Shown: piece after piece, positions 1 to 8,278 of the stretch
How positions within the stretch are numbered: the first letter of the stretch is position 1
Layout of the letters: each line of letters opens with the position of its first letter
Assembly: GCF_029892565.1 (NCBI RefSeq)
Contig: NZ_JARXVH010000003.1
Span: 124,001 to 188,000, forward strand
Source: Streptomyces pseudovenezuelae
GTDB lineage: Bacteria > Actinomycetota > Actinomycetes > Streptomycetales > Streptomycetaceae
Length of the DNA stretch: 64,000 nucleotides
Direction: 5' to 3'
The notes under the pieces: generated by a model
Seen by the model: only the letters and a program-made list of their open reading frames with translations
Told to the model about the DNA's origin: nothing
Database searches by the model: none
Made by a program: the position numbers and the translations under genes

Positions 1-6
1 CGACCC

Positions 7-273
7 ATGAACCACATCGTTACTGTTCAAGACGCTGTTACCGCGTTCCAGCCTTGGATGGAGCCCACGGACGCGGAACTGGACGCCATCGAGCAGGAGA
101 TGCCCATCATCCTGGCGGACGTTGACCTGCTCGACGCGCACATCATGACCCTCGACCGCATCCCGACGGAGCTGGACAACCGCCGTATCCGGCGGGCCCG
201 CCGCAAGGCGCTGGCCGCTCGCGTCGCCCTCCTCAACCGGGCGGACGCGAGCACGACGGGCGGTGTGGCGTGA
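7..273 (+). CDS. small AICE protein, DUF6284-like
   Basis: An 88-residue protein with an acidic N-terminal half (EPTDAELDAIEQE) and a very basic stretch (RRIRRARRKALAAR) near residues 59-72. The pattern resembles DUF6284 proteins that sit upstream of tra in Streptomyces AICEs; this is recognition from memory, and function is unknown. No membrane segment or catalytic motif is seen. Its TGA overlaps the next start, so it is probably translationally coupled to the membrane protein that follows. Confidence 0.7.
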   Translation: MNHIVTVQDAVTAFQPWMEPTDAELDAIEQEMPIILADVDLLDAHIMTLDRIPTELDNRRIRRARRKALAARVALLNRADASTTGGVA

Positions 274-1133
274 TGGCGCGCCCGACCGCTCTGCCGGCCG
301 TCGCGGTGACGGCGGTGTCCCTGGTTCTTACCCTGGCCGTGGTCGTGATGTGGCTGGGCACGGCGATGCCGTGGCCGGTCGCGCTCGTGGTCGGTCTAGG
401 CATCGACGGGGGTTGGCTGGCCACCCTCGCCTACGAACGTCGCCTTGCCGTGCAGGGCGACCACTCCACTGCGGTGACCGTGGTCGGCTGGTCGTTCGGC
501 CTGGTCGCCACCGCAGTCTTGGTCGCGCACGCACTGACCGTGGAGGCGGACACGGGCGCGTGGCTGGCCGTGTCGTGGCTGCCGCTGGCCGCGAAGGCCC
601 TGTGGCTGGTCCACGGGTTGTGGGAGCGGACCGCGCTCACCCCCAACGCGCTGAGCGCGATCACCGGGATCCAGCAAGAAGCACGCGACGAAGCCGCCGT
701 GGCCCGTGCCCGGCTCCGGGCGGAAGCCGCCACGGAGGAGACCCGGCTGACGGCCGTGACACAGGCCGGCGCCCGCGTCGCACGCGTCCAGGCCAAAACC
801 GCACAGACCCTCTCCCGTGCCTGGTCGACGCTGGAAACGGCACGGGAGGGAGAGGACACCGGACGGGCCCTGACCAGCGTGACGAGTCGCGTCACGCCCG
901 ACGTCGCACCCCGCTGGCAACTGCCCGTCTGGGGGCCCACCCAGTCCGTGTCCGCGTTCACACTGGCGCCCGCGCTCACCGACGCGAAGCTTGACGCGTT
1001 GGTCGATGAGATCCGCAACAGCGAAACGCCCGCTCTGTCGTATCGGGAGATGGCCGTGCGCTTTCGCGCGGCCGGCCACTCCGCATCCGAGGTCCGCCTG
1101 CGCGCGGCCTGGAAGCGTGTGGTGGCGGCCTGA
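273..1133 (+). CDS. AICE membrane protein, Spd/transfer-associated
   Basis: About 286 residues. The first 120 residues hold four hydrophobic segments, followed by an Ala/Arg/Glu-rich helical region (about 130-190) and a C-terminal segment (LSYREMAVRFRAAG) that looks like a helix-turn-helix. This domain order recurs in membrane proteins of pSAM2-like elements that are thought to help plasmid spread between mycelial compartments. A GTG at 270 is an alternative start; ATG 273 is preferred because it gives a tight TGATG overlap with the upstream gene. The assignment to spreading rests on context, not on a specific motif. Confidence 0.7.
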   Translation: MARPTALPAVAVTAVSLVLTLAVVVMWLGTAMPWPVALVVGLGIDGGWLATLAYERRLAVQGDHSTAVTVVGWSFGLVATAVLVAHALTVEADTGAWLAVSWLPLAAKALWLVHGLWERTALTPNALSAITGIQQEARDEAAVARARLRAEAATEETRLTAVTQAGARVARVQAKTAQTLSRAWSTLETAREGEDTGRALTSVTSRVTPDVAPRWQLPVWGPTQSVSAFTLAPALTDAKLDALVDEIRNSETPALSYREMAVRFRAAGHSASEVRLRAAWKRVVAA

Positions 1134-1540
1134 TGTCCGCCGCGTTCGGCAAGTGCTTCGACCCCACCGGCGCCCGCTACGGCATCCCCACCTACCCGTG
1201 GAAGTACGCCCCCGGCGATGACGAGTTGGCCACTCGCCGGCAGTTACGGGCCCGTGGTCTGCGTCCGGGGGGTCAGCCGATAGCCGCGCAGGTCATGCGC
1301 GTCAACCGGCGCGCGGGCACGGTGCGGGTGGCCTACCTCTACCGCATCGACCTCGCGCTTCCGGTGCGGCCGATGACCTCGCGGAAGTGGGGCGCCCTCG
1401 CGCTGGCGATGCTGGCCCGTCGCACGTGCCCCAAGTGCCAGGTCGTCTACGGCTACTGCATGCCGCGCTCGCTCGGCATGTGCGTCCTGTGCGCGTTCCC
1501 TCCCTCTCCTGCTCCTGCCCGTGAAGGCGAGACACCGTGA
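1133..1540 (+). CDS. RRQRL-motif zinc-binding protein
   Basis: A 135-residue protein. It has the segment RRQLRARGLRPGGQP (about 35-49) that defines the RRQRL-type zinc-binding family of Streptomyces AICEs, and a C-terminal zinc-ribbon-like set of cysteines (CPKC near residue 100, then C and CVLC near 111-121). Its start overlaps the upstream stop (TGATG) and its end overlaps the next gene by four bases, so it belongs to the same operon. A nucleic-acid-binding or protein-docking role is plausible; no enzyme motif is visible. Confidence 0.7.
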   Translation: MSAAFGKCFDPTGARYGIPTYPWKYAPGDDELATRRQLRARGLRPGGQPIAAQVMRVNRRAGTVRVAYLYRIDLALPVRPMTSRKWGALALAMLARRTCPKCQVVYGYCMPRSLGMCVLCAFPPSPAPAREGETP

Positions 1541-2091
1541 AGACGTCCGTCCGCACGCACAAACTCTCCGGCTACTCCGCGACACTGCGCACCGCGACCC
1601 GGCTGACCGAGCAGGCCGTCAAGCTGGTCGACCGACGGGTGCCCGGCCGCATGACCGACCTGGAAGTGGTCCTGACCAACGAGCGAGGCATGGCCGAACT
1701 CATGGCGAGCGCCGATGTGTTGCTCGCCGGCACCGTGGACCGCAGCGTCCTGCGTCGCGCCGAACGGGCCGCCCGGACCACCGCCCGTGACGCGCAGGCC
1801 TGCGCGATCCCGCGCCCGGACGGGAGTGCGCTGGTCGTGGTGAACGTCGACCGCCACCCCGGTGAAGGGGAGTTCGCGGTCACGCTCGTGCACGAACTCA
1901 CGCACGTCATGCAGTTCAGCCGCAAGGGCGTGATCGAACGCGCGGTGCGCAACGTCCGCGACCGGCTGCGGATCGAGCGGCAGTCCTGGCGCAACGCCCG
2001 CGAACACGACCGCCTGCTCCGCCAGGAGGAGGCCGAAGCGTACGGGTGTGAGCACCTCGCAGACCACCTCGTCCCCGGTGCCTGCCACTGA
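1537..2091 (+). CDS. putative HExxH zinc metallopeptidase-like protein
   Basis: A 184-residue basic protein with HELTH at about residues 118-122, the signature of zinc metallopeptidases, and a Glu-rich EEAEAYGCEH segment about 45 residues later that could supply a third ligand. There is no signal peptide or membrane segment, so it would act in the cytoplasm. It overlaps the upstream gene by four bases and precedes tra by about 110 bases. Similar proteins occur in other Streptomyces AICEs, but I know of no tested function. It could process a transfer protein or be a catalytically inert adaptor. Confidence 0.65.
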   Translation: MKTSVRTHKLSGYSATLRTATRLTEQAVKLVDRRVPGRMTDLEVVLTNERGMAELMASADVLLAGTVDRSVLRRAERAARTTARDAQACAIPRPDGSALVVVNVDRHPGEGEFAVTLVHELTHVMQFSRKGVIERAVRNVRDRLRIERQSWRNAREHDRLLRQEEAEAYGCEHLADHLVPGACH

Positions 2092-2203
2092 ACTCAGCAC
2101 GTCCCGGCCCGGGGTGGCACTTCCCCTGCCACGGATCCACGCCACCCCCGGCCGGTCTCCCTCAACTCCAGCCCCCGAAGGGGCAGTCAGGAGCTCTCTC
2201 AGC

Positions 2204-4321
2204 ATGTCCGAGAACGTCATCAGCCTCCACAAGCCCACCGACCCGCCCACCGACGCCAACGCCCCGACCCTGCTCACCGTGGTCCCCGACCCCGCGCCGG
2301 CGCGTCCGGTCCCGCTGTGGATCCGTTCGGGGCGCGCGGTGCGTACGGCCGTGACGCACGACGTCACCAAGGCAACCGCCCGCACCACCGCCCGCCACGC
2401 CCTCTACGTCTACGGCGGCGGACGGATCCTCGCCCGCCGCACCTGGGAGGCCCGCACTCCCGCCCGGTACGAGCGGCTCATGCGCGCCGCCGAGGCCGCG
2501 GGGAACCTGGAAGAGGCACGCGAGTGGGAGGAGCGAGGGCAGCGCTTCCGCGAGGCACGCCACCGCCGCCGCATGGACCTGCTCACCTCCCCCATCGACA
2601 TCGCCAAGGGCGCCGCCGTCGGGACCGGAGTGGGCATCGGCGGCCTGGTCCTGCTCGGCATCGCCATGGCCGTAGCCACCAAGGACGCCACCGACGTCGT
2701 CACCCCGCTCATGGCGGTCATCAAGTTCATCAACCTGATGATCACCATCGTGCGTGTGGTGTGGGGACCTGCCATCACCGTCGGCCCGTTCCTGGTCCTG
2801 CTCGCCCTGTGGTCGGTCGGCGCCCACCAGAAGGCCGCGCCGGCCTGGTCGATGCCCGACAACCTTCGATCCAGCGAGGGCGAGCCGATCACCCCGTCCA
2901 TCGTCGTCAAGGCCCTGCGCGACCTCGGCGTATCCGCGCTGCGCAACGCCATCAAGGACATGGGGGACGCGGGCGCGAGCATGCTCGGTCCGATCCGGAT
3001 CGCCGGATGCGGCGTCGAAGTCGACGTGACCCTGCCGTCCGGGGTGTCGACGATCGAGGTCCAGCAGCGCCGCCGGAAGCTGGCGGAGAACCTGACCCGG
3101 CACGAGCACGAAGTGTTCATCACCATCCCCGAAGCCGCCCGCACGGTCCGCCTGTGGATCGCGGACTCCGGGGCGCTTGACGAGCCGATCGGTCCGTCGC
3201 CGCTGGTCACCGACGAGACCATGACCGCCGACTACGCCAAGGGCCGCGCCCCCTGGGGCCAGGACCTGCGCGGCGACGCCGCCGCACTGAGCCTGTACCA
3301 GCGCCACCTGCTCATCACGGGCCTGTCCAACCAGGGCAAGACCGTGGCCCTGCGCTCCCTCGCACTGTGGCTGGCGCTGGACAAGTCGGTGCAGTTCCGC
3401 ATGGGCGACCTCAAGGGCGCCGGCGACTGGGCCATGTTCGATGGCCTGGCCACGACCCTGATCCAGGGGCCGACGGATGAGCACGTGATCCAGGTGACCG
3501 AGATGGTCGAGGGCGCGGTCGCCGAGATGAACCGCCGCCTGATGTCCCCGCCCGGAACGCAGTTCCCCGCGCTGATCGTGCTGGTCGACGAGGCGCAGGT
3601 GGCGTTCATGTGCCCCGTCAAGGACGAGGACGGACGCTTCTACGGCGGCTCCAAAGCCACCTCCCGGTACTTCATGGCCGTGCGGAAGATCCACAACCAG
3701 GGCCGTGCCGTAAACGTGCTGATGTGGCAGGGCACCCAGGACCCCACCGACCAGAACCTTCCCAAGCTGGTCCGCGAGGGCGCCCACACGCGTGCCTCGC
3801 TCGCGCTGGGCACGGAGTCGCAGGCCCGCATGGCGCTCGGAGACAAGGCAGTTGACGGGGGCGCCGCCCCGAACTTGCTGCGTCCGGGGCTGGATCAGGG
3901 CACCCTCGTGGTCGCCTCGTCCGGCATCGACATCCCCAAGGGCCAGTCCTCGATCACCGTGCGCACGCACTACGTCGACGACGACGCGGCCGTCGCCATC
4001 ATCGAGCGCGCCAAGGCCCTGCGCGACGGCGTCACCACCCTGACCGTGATCGAGCGGGATGAGGAGCGGGACCCGCTCGCGGACATCGCGCAGGTGGTCG
4101 GCAATGCACCCCGCGTGCGGACCAAGGACGTCCTCTCGCGGCTCGCGACGCTGAACGCGGATGCCTACGGCGGCTGGTCGTTCATCGACCTCAAGCGCGT
4201 CCTCGACGACGCCGGCGCCGAGCCGTACAAGTCCGACGGCGTGATGGTCGTGGCCCGCGACCGCGTCCTCCGCGCGCTCGCCAACCGCGACACGGACGGT
4301 TCCGCTTCCGCCGACGGATGA
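2204..4321 (+). CDS. traSA-like: FtsK/SpoIIIE-type conjugal DNA translocase Tra
   Basis: The 705-residue septal DNA-transfer ATPase of the element. Two or more membrane segments lie at about residues 140-210. Walker A (GLSNQGKT) is at about 373-380 and Walker B (ALIVLVDEA) near 455-463. The C-terminal 60 residues form a likely winged helix, the part that in TraB-type proteins reads repeats at the clt locus. Proteins of this family move double-stranded DNA through mycelial contacts as a hexamer. ATG 2204 is chosen because AGGAGCT precedes it; an upstream in-frame GTG (2048) would overlap the previous gene by 44 bases. A repeat cluster follows immediately downstream. Confidence 0.92.
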   Translation: MSENVISLHKPTDPPTDANAPTLLTVVPDPAPARPVPLWIRSGRAVRTAVTHDVTKATARTTARHALYVYGGGRILARRTWEARTPARYERLMRAAEAAGNLEEAREWEERGQRFREARHRRRMDLLTSPIDIAKGAAVGTGVGIGGLVLLGIAMAVATKDATDVVTPLMAVIKFINLMITIVRVVWGPAITVGPFLVLLALWSVGAHQKAAPAWSMPDNLRSSEGEPITPSIVVKALRDLGVSALRNAIKDMGDAGASMLGPIRIAGCGVEVDVTLPSGVSTIEVQQRRRKLAENLTRHEHEVFITIPEAARTVRLWIADSGALDEPIGPSPLVTDETMTADYAKGRAPWGQDLRGDAAALSLYQRHLLITGLSNQGKTVALRSLALWLALDKSVQFRMGDLKGAGDWAMFDGLATTLIQGPTDEHVIQVTEMVEGAVAEMNRRLMSPPGTQFPALIVLVDEAQVAFMCPVKDEDGRFYGGSKATSRYFMAVRKIHNQGRAVNVLMWQGTQDPTDQNLPKLVREGAHTRASLALGTESQARMALGDKAVDGGAAPNLLRPGLDQGTLVVASSGIDIPKGQSSITVRTHYVDDDAAVAIIERAKALRDGVTTLTVIERDEERDPLADIAQVVGNAPRVRTKDVLSRLATLNADAYGGWSFIDLKRVLDDAGAEPYKSDGVMVVARDRVLRALANRDTDGSASADG

Positions 4322-4343
4322 CAGGGAGCCACCCCCGCACGGG

Positions 4344-4502
4344 TCAGGGAGGCAGGGAGAACTCCCTGACCGCCTCCCTGACCCGCATCCCTGGCCTTGA
4401 CCTGCATGAATAGTCCATCAGGGAGGTAGGGAGGCACCCCAGGTCAGCCCCCTGAAACCCCCCTCACAGCGCCCCCGACAGGGGGTATGTCTGCCTCCCT
4501 GA
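4344..4502 (+). repeat. TCAGGGAGG repeat cluster, candidate clt
   Basis: The nonamer TCAGGGAGG occurs at 4344-4352 and 4418-4426 on the plus strand and at 4373-4381 and 4494-4502 on the minus strand. Shorter copies sit at 4353-4359, 4362-4369 and 4427-4434. The cluster starts 22 bases after the tra stop codon and lies in a stretch without a gene. In Streptomyces plasmids the TraB winged helix recognises 8-bp repeats near tra, so this is a good candidate for the DNA-transfer locus. Regulation of the following spd operon is the alternative. Confidence 0.6.
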
Positions 4503-4525
4503 ACCCGCCTTCGAAGGGATTCCGG

Positions 4526-4834
4526 ATGTCCCACCGTGACCCGCCGGGAATCATCGCCCCGCACATCCCCGCCGACGCCTACCGCCGCGCGGAAGCCACC
4601 GGCCAACCTGTGGTCATCGTCGTCCACACCACCGACCACACCGGCCGGCCCCTGCGCGACTACCTGTACCCGCTCGCGGTCGCCGGCGCCGGCGCCATCG
4701 GCATCTTCACCACCATCGCCGCCCTGTTGGCGCTGCTCGACTTCGCCGTGCACACCGCCGTGTCCATCGCCGCCGCAACCGGCCCCATCAGCATCGGCGG
4801 GATCTCTCTCAAGGTCTTCGGTTCCAAGCGCTGA
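4526..4834 (+). CDS. small AICE membrane protein, Spd-like
   Basis: A 102-residue protein with a soluble N-terminal part (about 1-50) containing VVIVVHTTDH, followed by two hydrophobic segments (about 52-75 and 77-95). The start ATG 4526 follows GAAGGG; the upstream in-frame ATG 4487 falls inside the repeat cluster and is less likely. Its position directly after tra fits a spread (Spd) function by context. No catalytic motif is seen. Confidence 0.65.
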   Translation: MSHRDPPGIIAPHIPADAYRRAEATGQPVVIVVHTTDHTGRPLRDYLYPLAVAGAGAIGIFTTIAALLALLDFAVHTAVSIAAATGPISIGGISLKVFGSKR

Positions 4835-4861
4835 CCACACCACCCAAGGAGGCCAACAACC

Positions 4862-5122
4862 GTGCTCCGACTCCGACTTCAGGTCATCGGCTGCCCCCGC
4901 CGGGCACTCGCCCTGACCGACACACCCCGTCCCAACTGCCTCGACTGCCAGGGAGCGGGCGGCATCGCCCGCGACTACGGCCACCCCGAGACCGGTGAAT
5001 ACGAGGGAACCGACTGGGAGTTCTGCCCCTGCTGGACCGCATGGGCCCTGCCCCTGATCCCCCTGCCGCGCCGGCTGTGGCGCACCCCGCCCGGCGGCTA
5101 CAGCAACGAACCGCCCTTCTAG
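4862..5122 (+). CDS. small Cys-rich AICE protein
   Basis: An 86-residue protein starting with GTG behind AAGGAGG. It has CLDCQGAGG (about 27-35) and a second pair, CPCW (about 56-59), arranged like a DnaJ-type zinc knuckle. It follows the small membrane protein by 27 bases and ends just before a strong hairpin, so it closes the tra/spd transcription unit. Similar short cysteine-rich ORFs occur at this position in related elements. Function unknown. Confidence 0.6.
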   Translation: MLRLRLQVIGCPRRALALTDTPRPNCLDCQGAGGIARDYGHPETGEYEGTDWEFCPCWTAWALPLIPLPRRLWRTPPGGYSNEPPF

Positions 5123-5130
5123 CTACGCCA

Positions 5131-5172
5131 AGAGCGGCCCCCACCTCTCGCCAAAGAACTCGGGGCCGCTCT
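5131..5172 (+). terminator. hairpin terminator after tra/spd operon
   Basis: A perfect 11-bp stem, AGAGCGGCCCC (5131-5141) with GGGGCCGCTCT (5162-5172), lies between the stop at 5122 and the next gene's ribosome site. There is only a weak T tract. Confidence 0.6.
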
Positions 5173-5213
5173 TGCCCAACCTGCCCTCAACAGACCTGTT
5201 GGAGGTCTCCAGC

Positions 5214-6075
5214 ATGACCCAACCCACCGACATTCGGGGAGTAGCCCCGCTGCACACCGCGCTCGCCCTCGCAGCACGCGGGGTTCCGCCGTTGCCGCTG
5301 AGGGCGGGGAAGGTGCCGTTCGGCAACTGCCCAGCCTGCGCGGGGAACGCGTGCGGGGGCCGGCCGAACATGAAGGCCCCCGGCCCGTGCGCTTGTCAGC
5401 ACCCGTGCCACGGGTGGGCCGCCGCCACCACCGACCCCGACGTCGTCAACTCGCCGGCGCGGGAGCGGGCGTGGCGGAAGGCAGCGGCGGTGGCCTACCA
5501 CCCCGGCGGTGCAGGCCTCACTGTCGTTGACCTCGACAGCGCGGAAGCGATCGCGTGGGCGCGCGTGAGCCTGCCCGCCACGCGGACCGTGACCACCACG
5601 CGCGGTGAGCACTGGATCTACCGGGGAACCATGGCGTCCTGGAACGCGGTCCGGCCCGGCGTCGACATCAAGTCTCTTATGGCATACGCCCGTTGGCTCG
5701 GTCCGGGTATCGGCGCCACGGCCGCTCTCCCGGACGCTGTACGCGCCCTGACAGTAAAAGCCGTCCACCCCCCGCAGGGCGCCAGAGACGCACACAGCAC
5801 CCCTAACGGGGCAAAGCGGCCCATGCCCGCACCGCACGCCCACGTATCTGGATCGCGGCATCGCCATGGCGGAGCAGCGCATCACCGGCGCCCGGGAGGC
5901 GGTGCACGCCACCGTCTACCGGACGTTCCTCGCGGTGCTCTCCACGCACGGCCGGTGCGGCTGCCTCACCGACGCCCACACCGCGCGACTGTTCACCGCC
6001 GCGCAGGCCAAGGGCGAAAGCGTCCGGCACTGCACCGACGCGTGGACCAACGCCCTGACCACGTTGGGACTGTGA
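5214..6075 (+). pseudogene. bifunctional DNA primase/polymerase (prim-pol), frameshifted
   Basis: The start ATG 5214 follows GGAGG. The first frame gives an N-terminal prim-pol domain: a Cys cluster (CPAC, CACQHPC), the metal motif VVDLDS at about residue 104 and GEHWIYRG near 130. In homologues the protein continues with YLDRGIAMAEQRI... and ends ...TNALTTLGL, but here that part is in another frame (clear from about 5824 to 6075). The frame change lies between 5752 and 5823. The original frame runs on without homology to 6197, overlapping the next gene. It is either a true pseudogene, a sequencing error or, less likely, programmed frameshifting. In AICEs this protein starts element replication. 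Confidence 0.75.
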
Positions 6076-6076
6076 C

Positions 6077-7552
6077 ATGTCCGACGACGACAAGACTCCC
6101 GCCCGCGAAGTCATCGCGGACTACGCGCAATCCCACTTCCGATACTTCCGCACCGCCGACGGAACCGTCTACGCCCAGAAGAACGGCCACCCCGTAGCCC
6201 GCCCGATCCGCTCCCAGGGCACCACCGGCAGCCACAGGCAAGAACTCATGGTCGGCCTGTACCGGGACGGACGCGGCGCATTCAACGGGTCGGCAATCAA
6301 AGAGGCGTTGGACCTGATCGAAGCACTCGCCCTGACCGAGAACGTGCAGCCCGTACACATCCGCGTCGCGCCCGGCTTCGACGGGGCCACCTGGCTGGAC
6401 CTGGGACGCGATGACGGACAGTCCGTCCGCATCCACCCCTCAAGCTGGGACATCACCGTTCCCGACCCGCGCGAGGTGTGCTGGCGCCGTACCCAGCTCA
6501 CCGGGGAACTCCCCCTGCCCGCCAAGAACACCGACGGCAAGGGCATCGACCTGTTGATGCGGCTGTGCAACTTCGCGAACGCGGAGACCGAATGTCTGGC
6601 CATCGTGTGGCTGATCGGCTGCCTCGGTCCGTCCGTGCCGGTGCCCGCGCCGTTCCTCACCGGACCGCAAGGCGCGGGCAAGTCCACCGGGGGGCGGATG
6701 CTCACCAGGATCATCGAGGGGATGAGCGGCGACCTGCGCAGGGCGCCCAAGGATGAGGAGAGTCTGATCGCGGCCGTGGCTGCGGGATGGGTCACCGCGC
6801 TGGACAACCTCTCGCACGTGACGCCGGATCTGTCCGACGCTATGTGCTGCATCGTGACCGGTGCGGAGAGCGTCAAGCGGGCCCTGTTCACCGACGGGGA
6901 CGTCTTCCGCGTCGGCTACCGCCGGCCCCTGCTCCTGACCGGTATCGACGTCGGCGTCATCCGCCCCGACCTGGCGGACCGGCTCCTGCCGCTGCGGTTG
7001 GAGCGGCCCAAGGTTCGGCGCACTGAGGCCGAACTGTGGGCAGACTACGCGGAAGTGCTTCCCGTCGTTCTCGGCTCGCTCCTGGACCTGACGGTCAGGG
7101 TGCGCGCCATGGAGGCGGAGACGCCGACCGACCTGCGGATGGCGGACTTCGCGCACCTGTGCGCGCAGTTCGACGCCGCGACCGGACTCGGAGCGCTGCC
7201 CGCCTATCGGGCCAGTCTGGACGACTTGAACGACGACGTGATCGAGGGCGACTTGTTGGCGCAGACCGTTCTCCTGCATGCCGAGACCATCGAGCCGGGC
7301 GCCTCGCAGCAGATGACGTCCACGGAGTGGCTTGCGTGCCTCAGCCGCCTCTACAGCGGCGACGATTGCCGTCCCCTGCCCAAGGGGTGGCCGACCACCG
7401 GCAAAGTCCTCTCCGACCGGCTCAAGCGCCTCCAACCCACCCTGGCCGCCCGGGGCGTGCTGGTCGACGCCGGCCGCACCAAAGCGGGCCGCTACCTCGA
7501 AATGACCCGCGCTCTCCCCCCAGCACCACACGAGCAGGCCCGGGCGTTCTGA
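6077..7552 (+). CDS. AICE ATP-binding replication-associated protein
   Basis: A 491-residue protein with Walker A GPQGAGKST at about residues 196-204 and a plausible Walker B/sensor region (GWVTALDNLSHV) near 237-248. The layout resembles the primase-associated helicase or ATPase encoded next to prim-pol in Streptomyces AICEs. It begins two bases after the prim-pol stop codon, so the pair would be co-translated. The N-terminal 130 residues show no motif I recognise. The likely role is unwinding or initiation at the element's origin, possibly the iteron-like array that follows about 170 bases downstream. Confidence 0.8.
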   Translation: MSDDDKTPAREVIADYAQSHFRYFRTADGTVYAQKNGHPVARPIRSQGTTGSHRQELMVGLYRDGRGAFNGSAIKEALDLIEALALTENVQPVHIRVAPGFDGATWLDLGRDDGQSVRIHPSSWDITVPDPREVCWRRTQLTGELPLPAKNTDGKGIDLLMRLCNFANAETECLAIVWLIGCLGPSVPVPAPFLTGPQGAGKSTGGRMLTRIIEGMSGDLRRAPKDEESLIAAVAAGWVTALDNLSHVTPDLSDAMCCIVTGAESVKRALFTDGDVFRVGYRRPLLLTGIDVGVIRPDLADRLLPLRLERPKVRRTEAELWADYAEVLPVVLGSLLDLTVRVRAMEAETPTDLRMADFAHLCAQFDAATGLGALPAYRASLDDLNDDVIEGDLLAQTVLLHAETIEPGASQQMTSTEWLACLSRLYSGDDCRPLPKGWPTTGKVLSDRLKRLQPTLAARGVLVDAGRTKAGRYLEMTRALPPAPHEQARAF

Positions 7553-7572
7553 CCGTGACCTGCACGTTCACT

Positions 7573-7620
7573 CGAACAGCAAGAAGAGCACCGGCCGCGG
7601 TGTGCTCCTCTTGCTGTTCG
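7573..7620 (+). terminator. strong hairpin after the ATPase gene
   Basis: CGAACAGCAAGA (from 7573) pairs with TCTTGCTGTTCG (to 7620), continuing inward through GAGCACC/GGTGTGCTC with few mismatches. It lies 20 bases after the stop codon. No long T tract follows. Confidence 0.6.
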
Positions 7621-7725
7621 GCGCAGCCGCCCCAAGGGCGCGCCGCGAAGCGGCTCCTTTTTCGCTCTGTAAGGCGCACCCAAGTACTACAGGCAGCCCC
7701 TTCTTTGTCCTAAGTAGGAAGACGC

Positions 7726-7932
7726 TGCGTCACCCACGTCACCGCAGCCGGAAAACGGCCGCTGACCTGCACGAACAGCGGTGACGCAGACGGCCAACTC
7801 TGCGTCATCCTGCGTCACCTGCGTCACCCGATGACGCAGCCGATGACGCACGGGTGACGCAGCGCCGATCCGCCGCGTCACCCAAAACCGCAGGTCAGAC
7901 CCATCAGTGACGCTGATGGCGCGGGTGACGCA
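7726..7932. repeat. iteron-like TGCGTCACC array, candidate replication origin
   Basis: About a dozen copies of TGCGTCAC(C) or its complement lie in 207 bases: direct copies start at 7726, 7801 (TGCGTCATC), 7811, 7820 and 7875 (CGCGTCACC); complementary copies at 7780, 7831, 7843, 7853, 7906 (weaker) and 7924. The stretch has no convincing gene (7553-8007 is otherwise empty apart from the hairpin). The position between the replication genes and xis fits an origin; control of xis/int transcription is the alternative. Confidence 0.6.
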
Positions 7933-8007
7933 GAGATCCGCCCCTCGGACAGATCCGCGCTCCAAGTCCCTGCCAGGTAAGGCCGAACCGCCCTGGAGGC
8001 ACCCCGG

Positions 8008-8211
8008 ATGAGCACCGCGATAGCCGCCCCCGTCGACCGGCTCCTGTACAAGCCCGAGGAAGCCGCCGAAGCACTCGCCCTGGGCCGGTCCACGGTCTAC
8101 GAGCTGATGGCCGAAGGCGCCCTGAAGTACATCAAGTTGGGGCGCGCGCGCCGGATTCGGCGCGCTGAGCTCGAAGCCTTCGTCGCCGCCCTCGCCCTGC
8201 TACCCAACTGA
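8008..8211 (+). CDS. xis: excisionase, MerR-like helix-turn-helix
   Basis: A 67-residue DNA-binding protein with the winged-helix pattern YKPEEAAEALALGRSTVYELMAEGALKYIKLGRARRIRRAELEAF split over residues 14-58 (typical of excisionase-family HTH proteins). It precedes the integrase gene by 67 bases, with a strong hairpin between. It is expected to direct the integrase towards excision by bending att DNA. The start is supported by GGAGG ten bases upstream. Confidence 0.9.
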   Translation: MSTAIAAPVDRLLYKPEEAAEALALGRSTVYELMAEGALKYIKLGRARRIRRAELEAFVAALALLPN

Positions 8212-8225
8212 CCAACGCACACCCT

Positions 8226-8258
8226 GAGGCGCCCCGAGCACTCCGCTCGGGGCGCCTC
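8226..8258 (+). terminator. hairpin between xis and int
   Basis: A perfect 13-bp stem, GAGGCGCCCCGAG (8226-8238) with CTCGGGGCGCCTC (8246-8258) and a 7-base loop. It could reduce read-through from xis into int, so int levels may depend on attenuation. Confidence 0.7.
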
Positions 8259-8278
8259 CCGCGTGGAGGAACACACAC

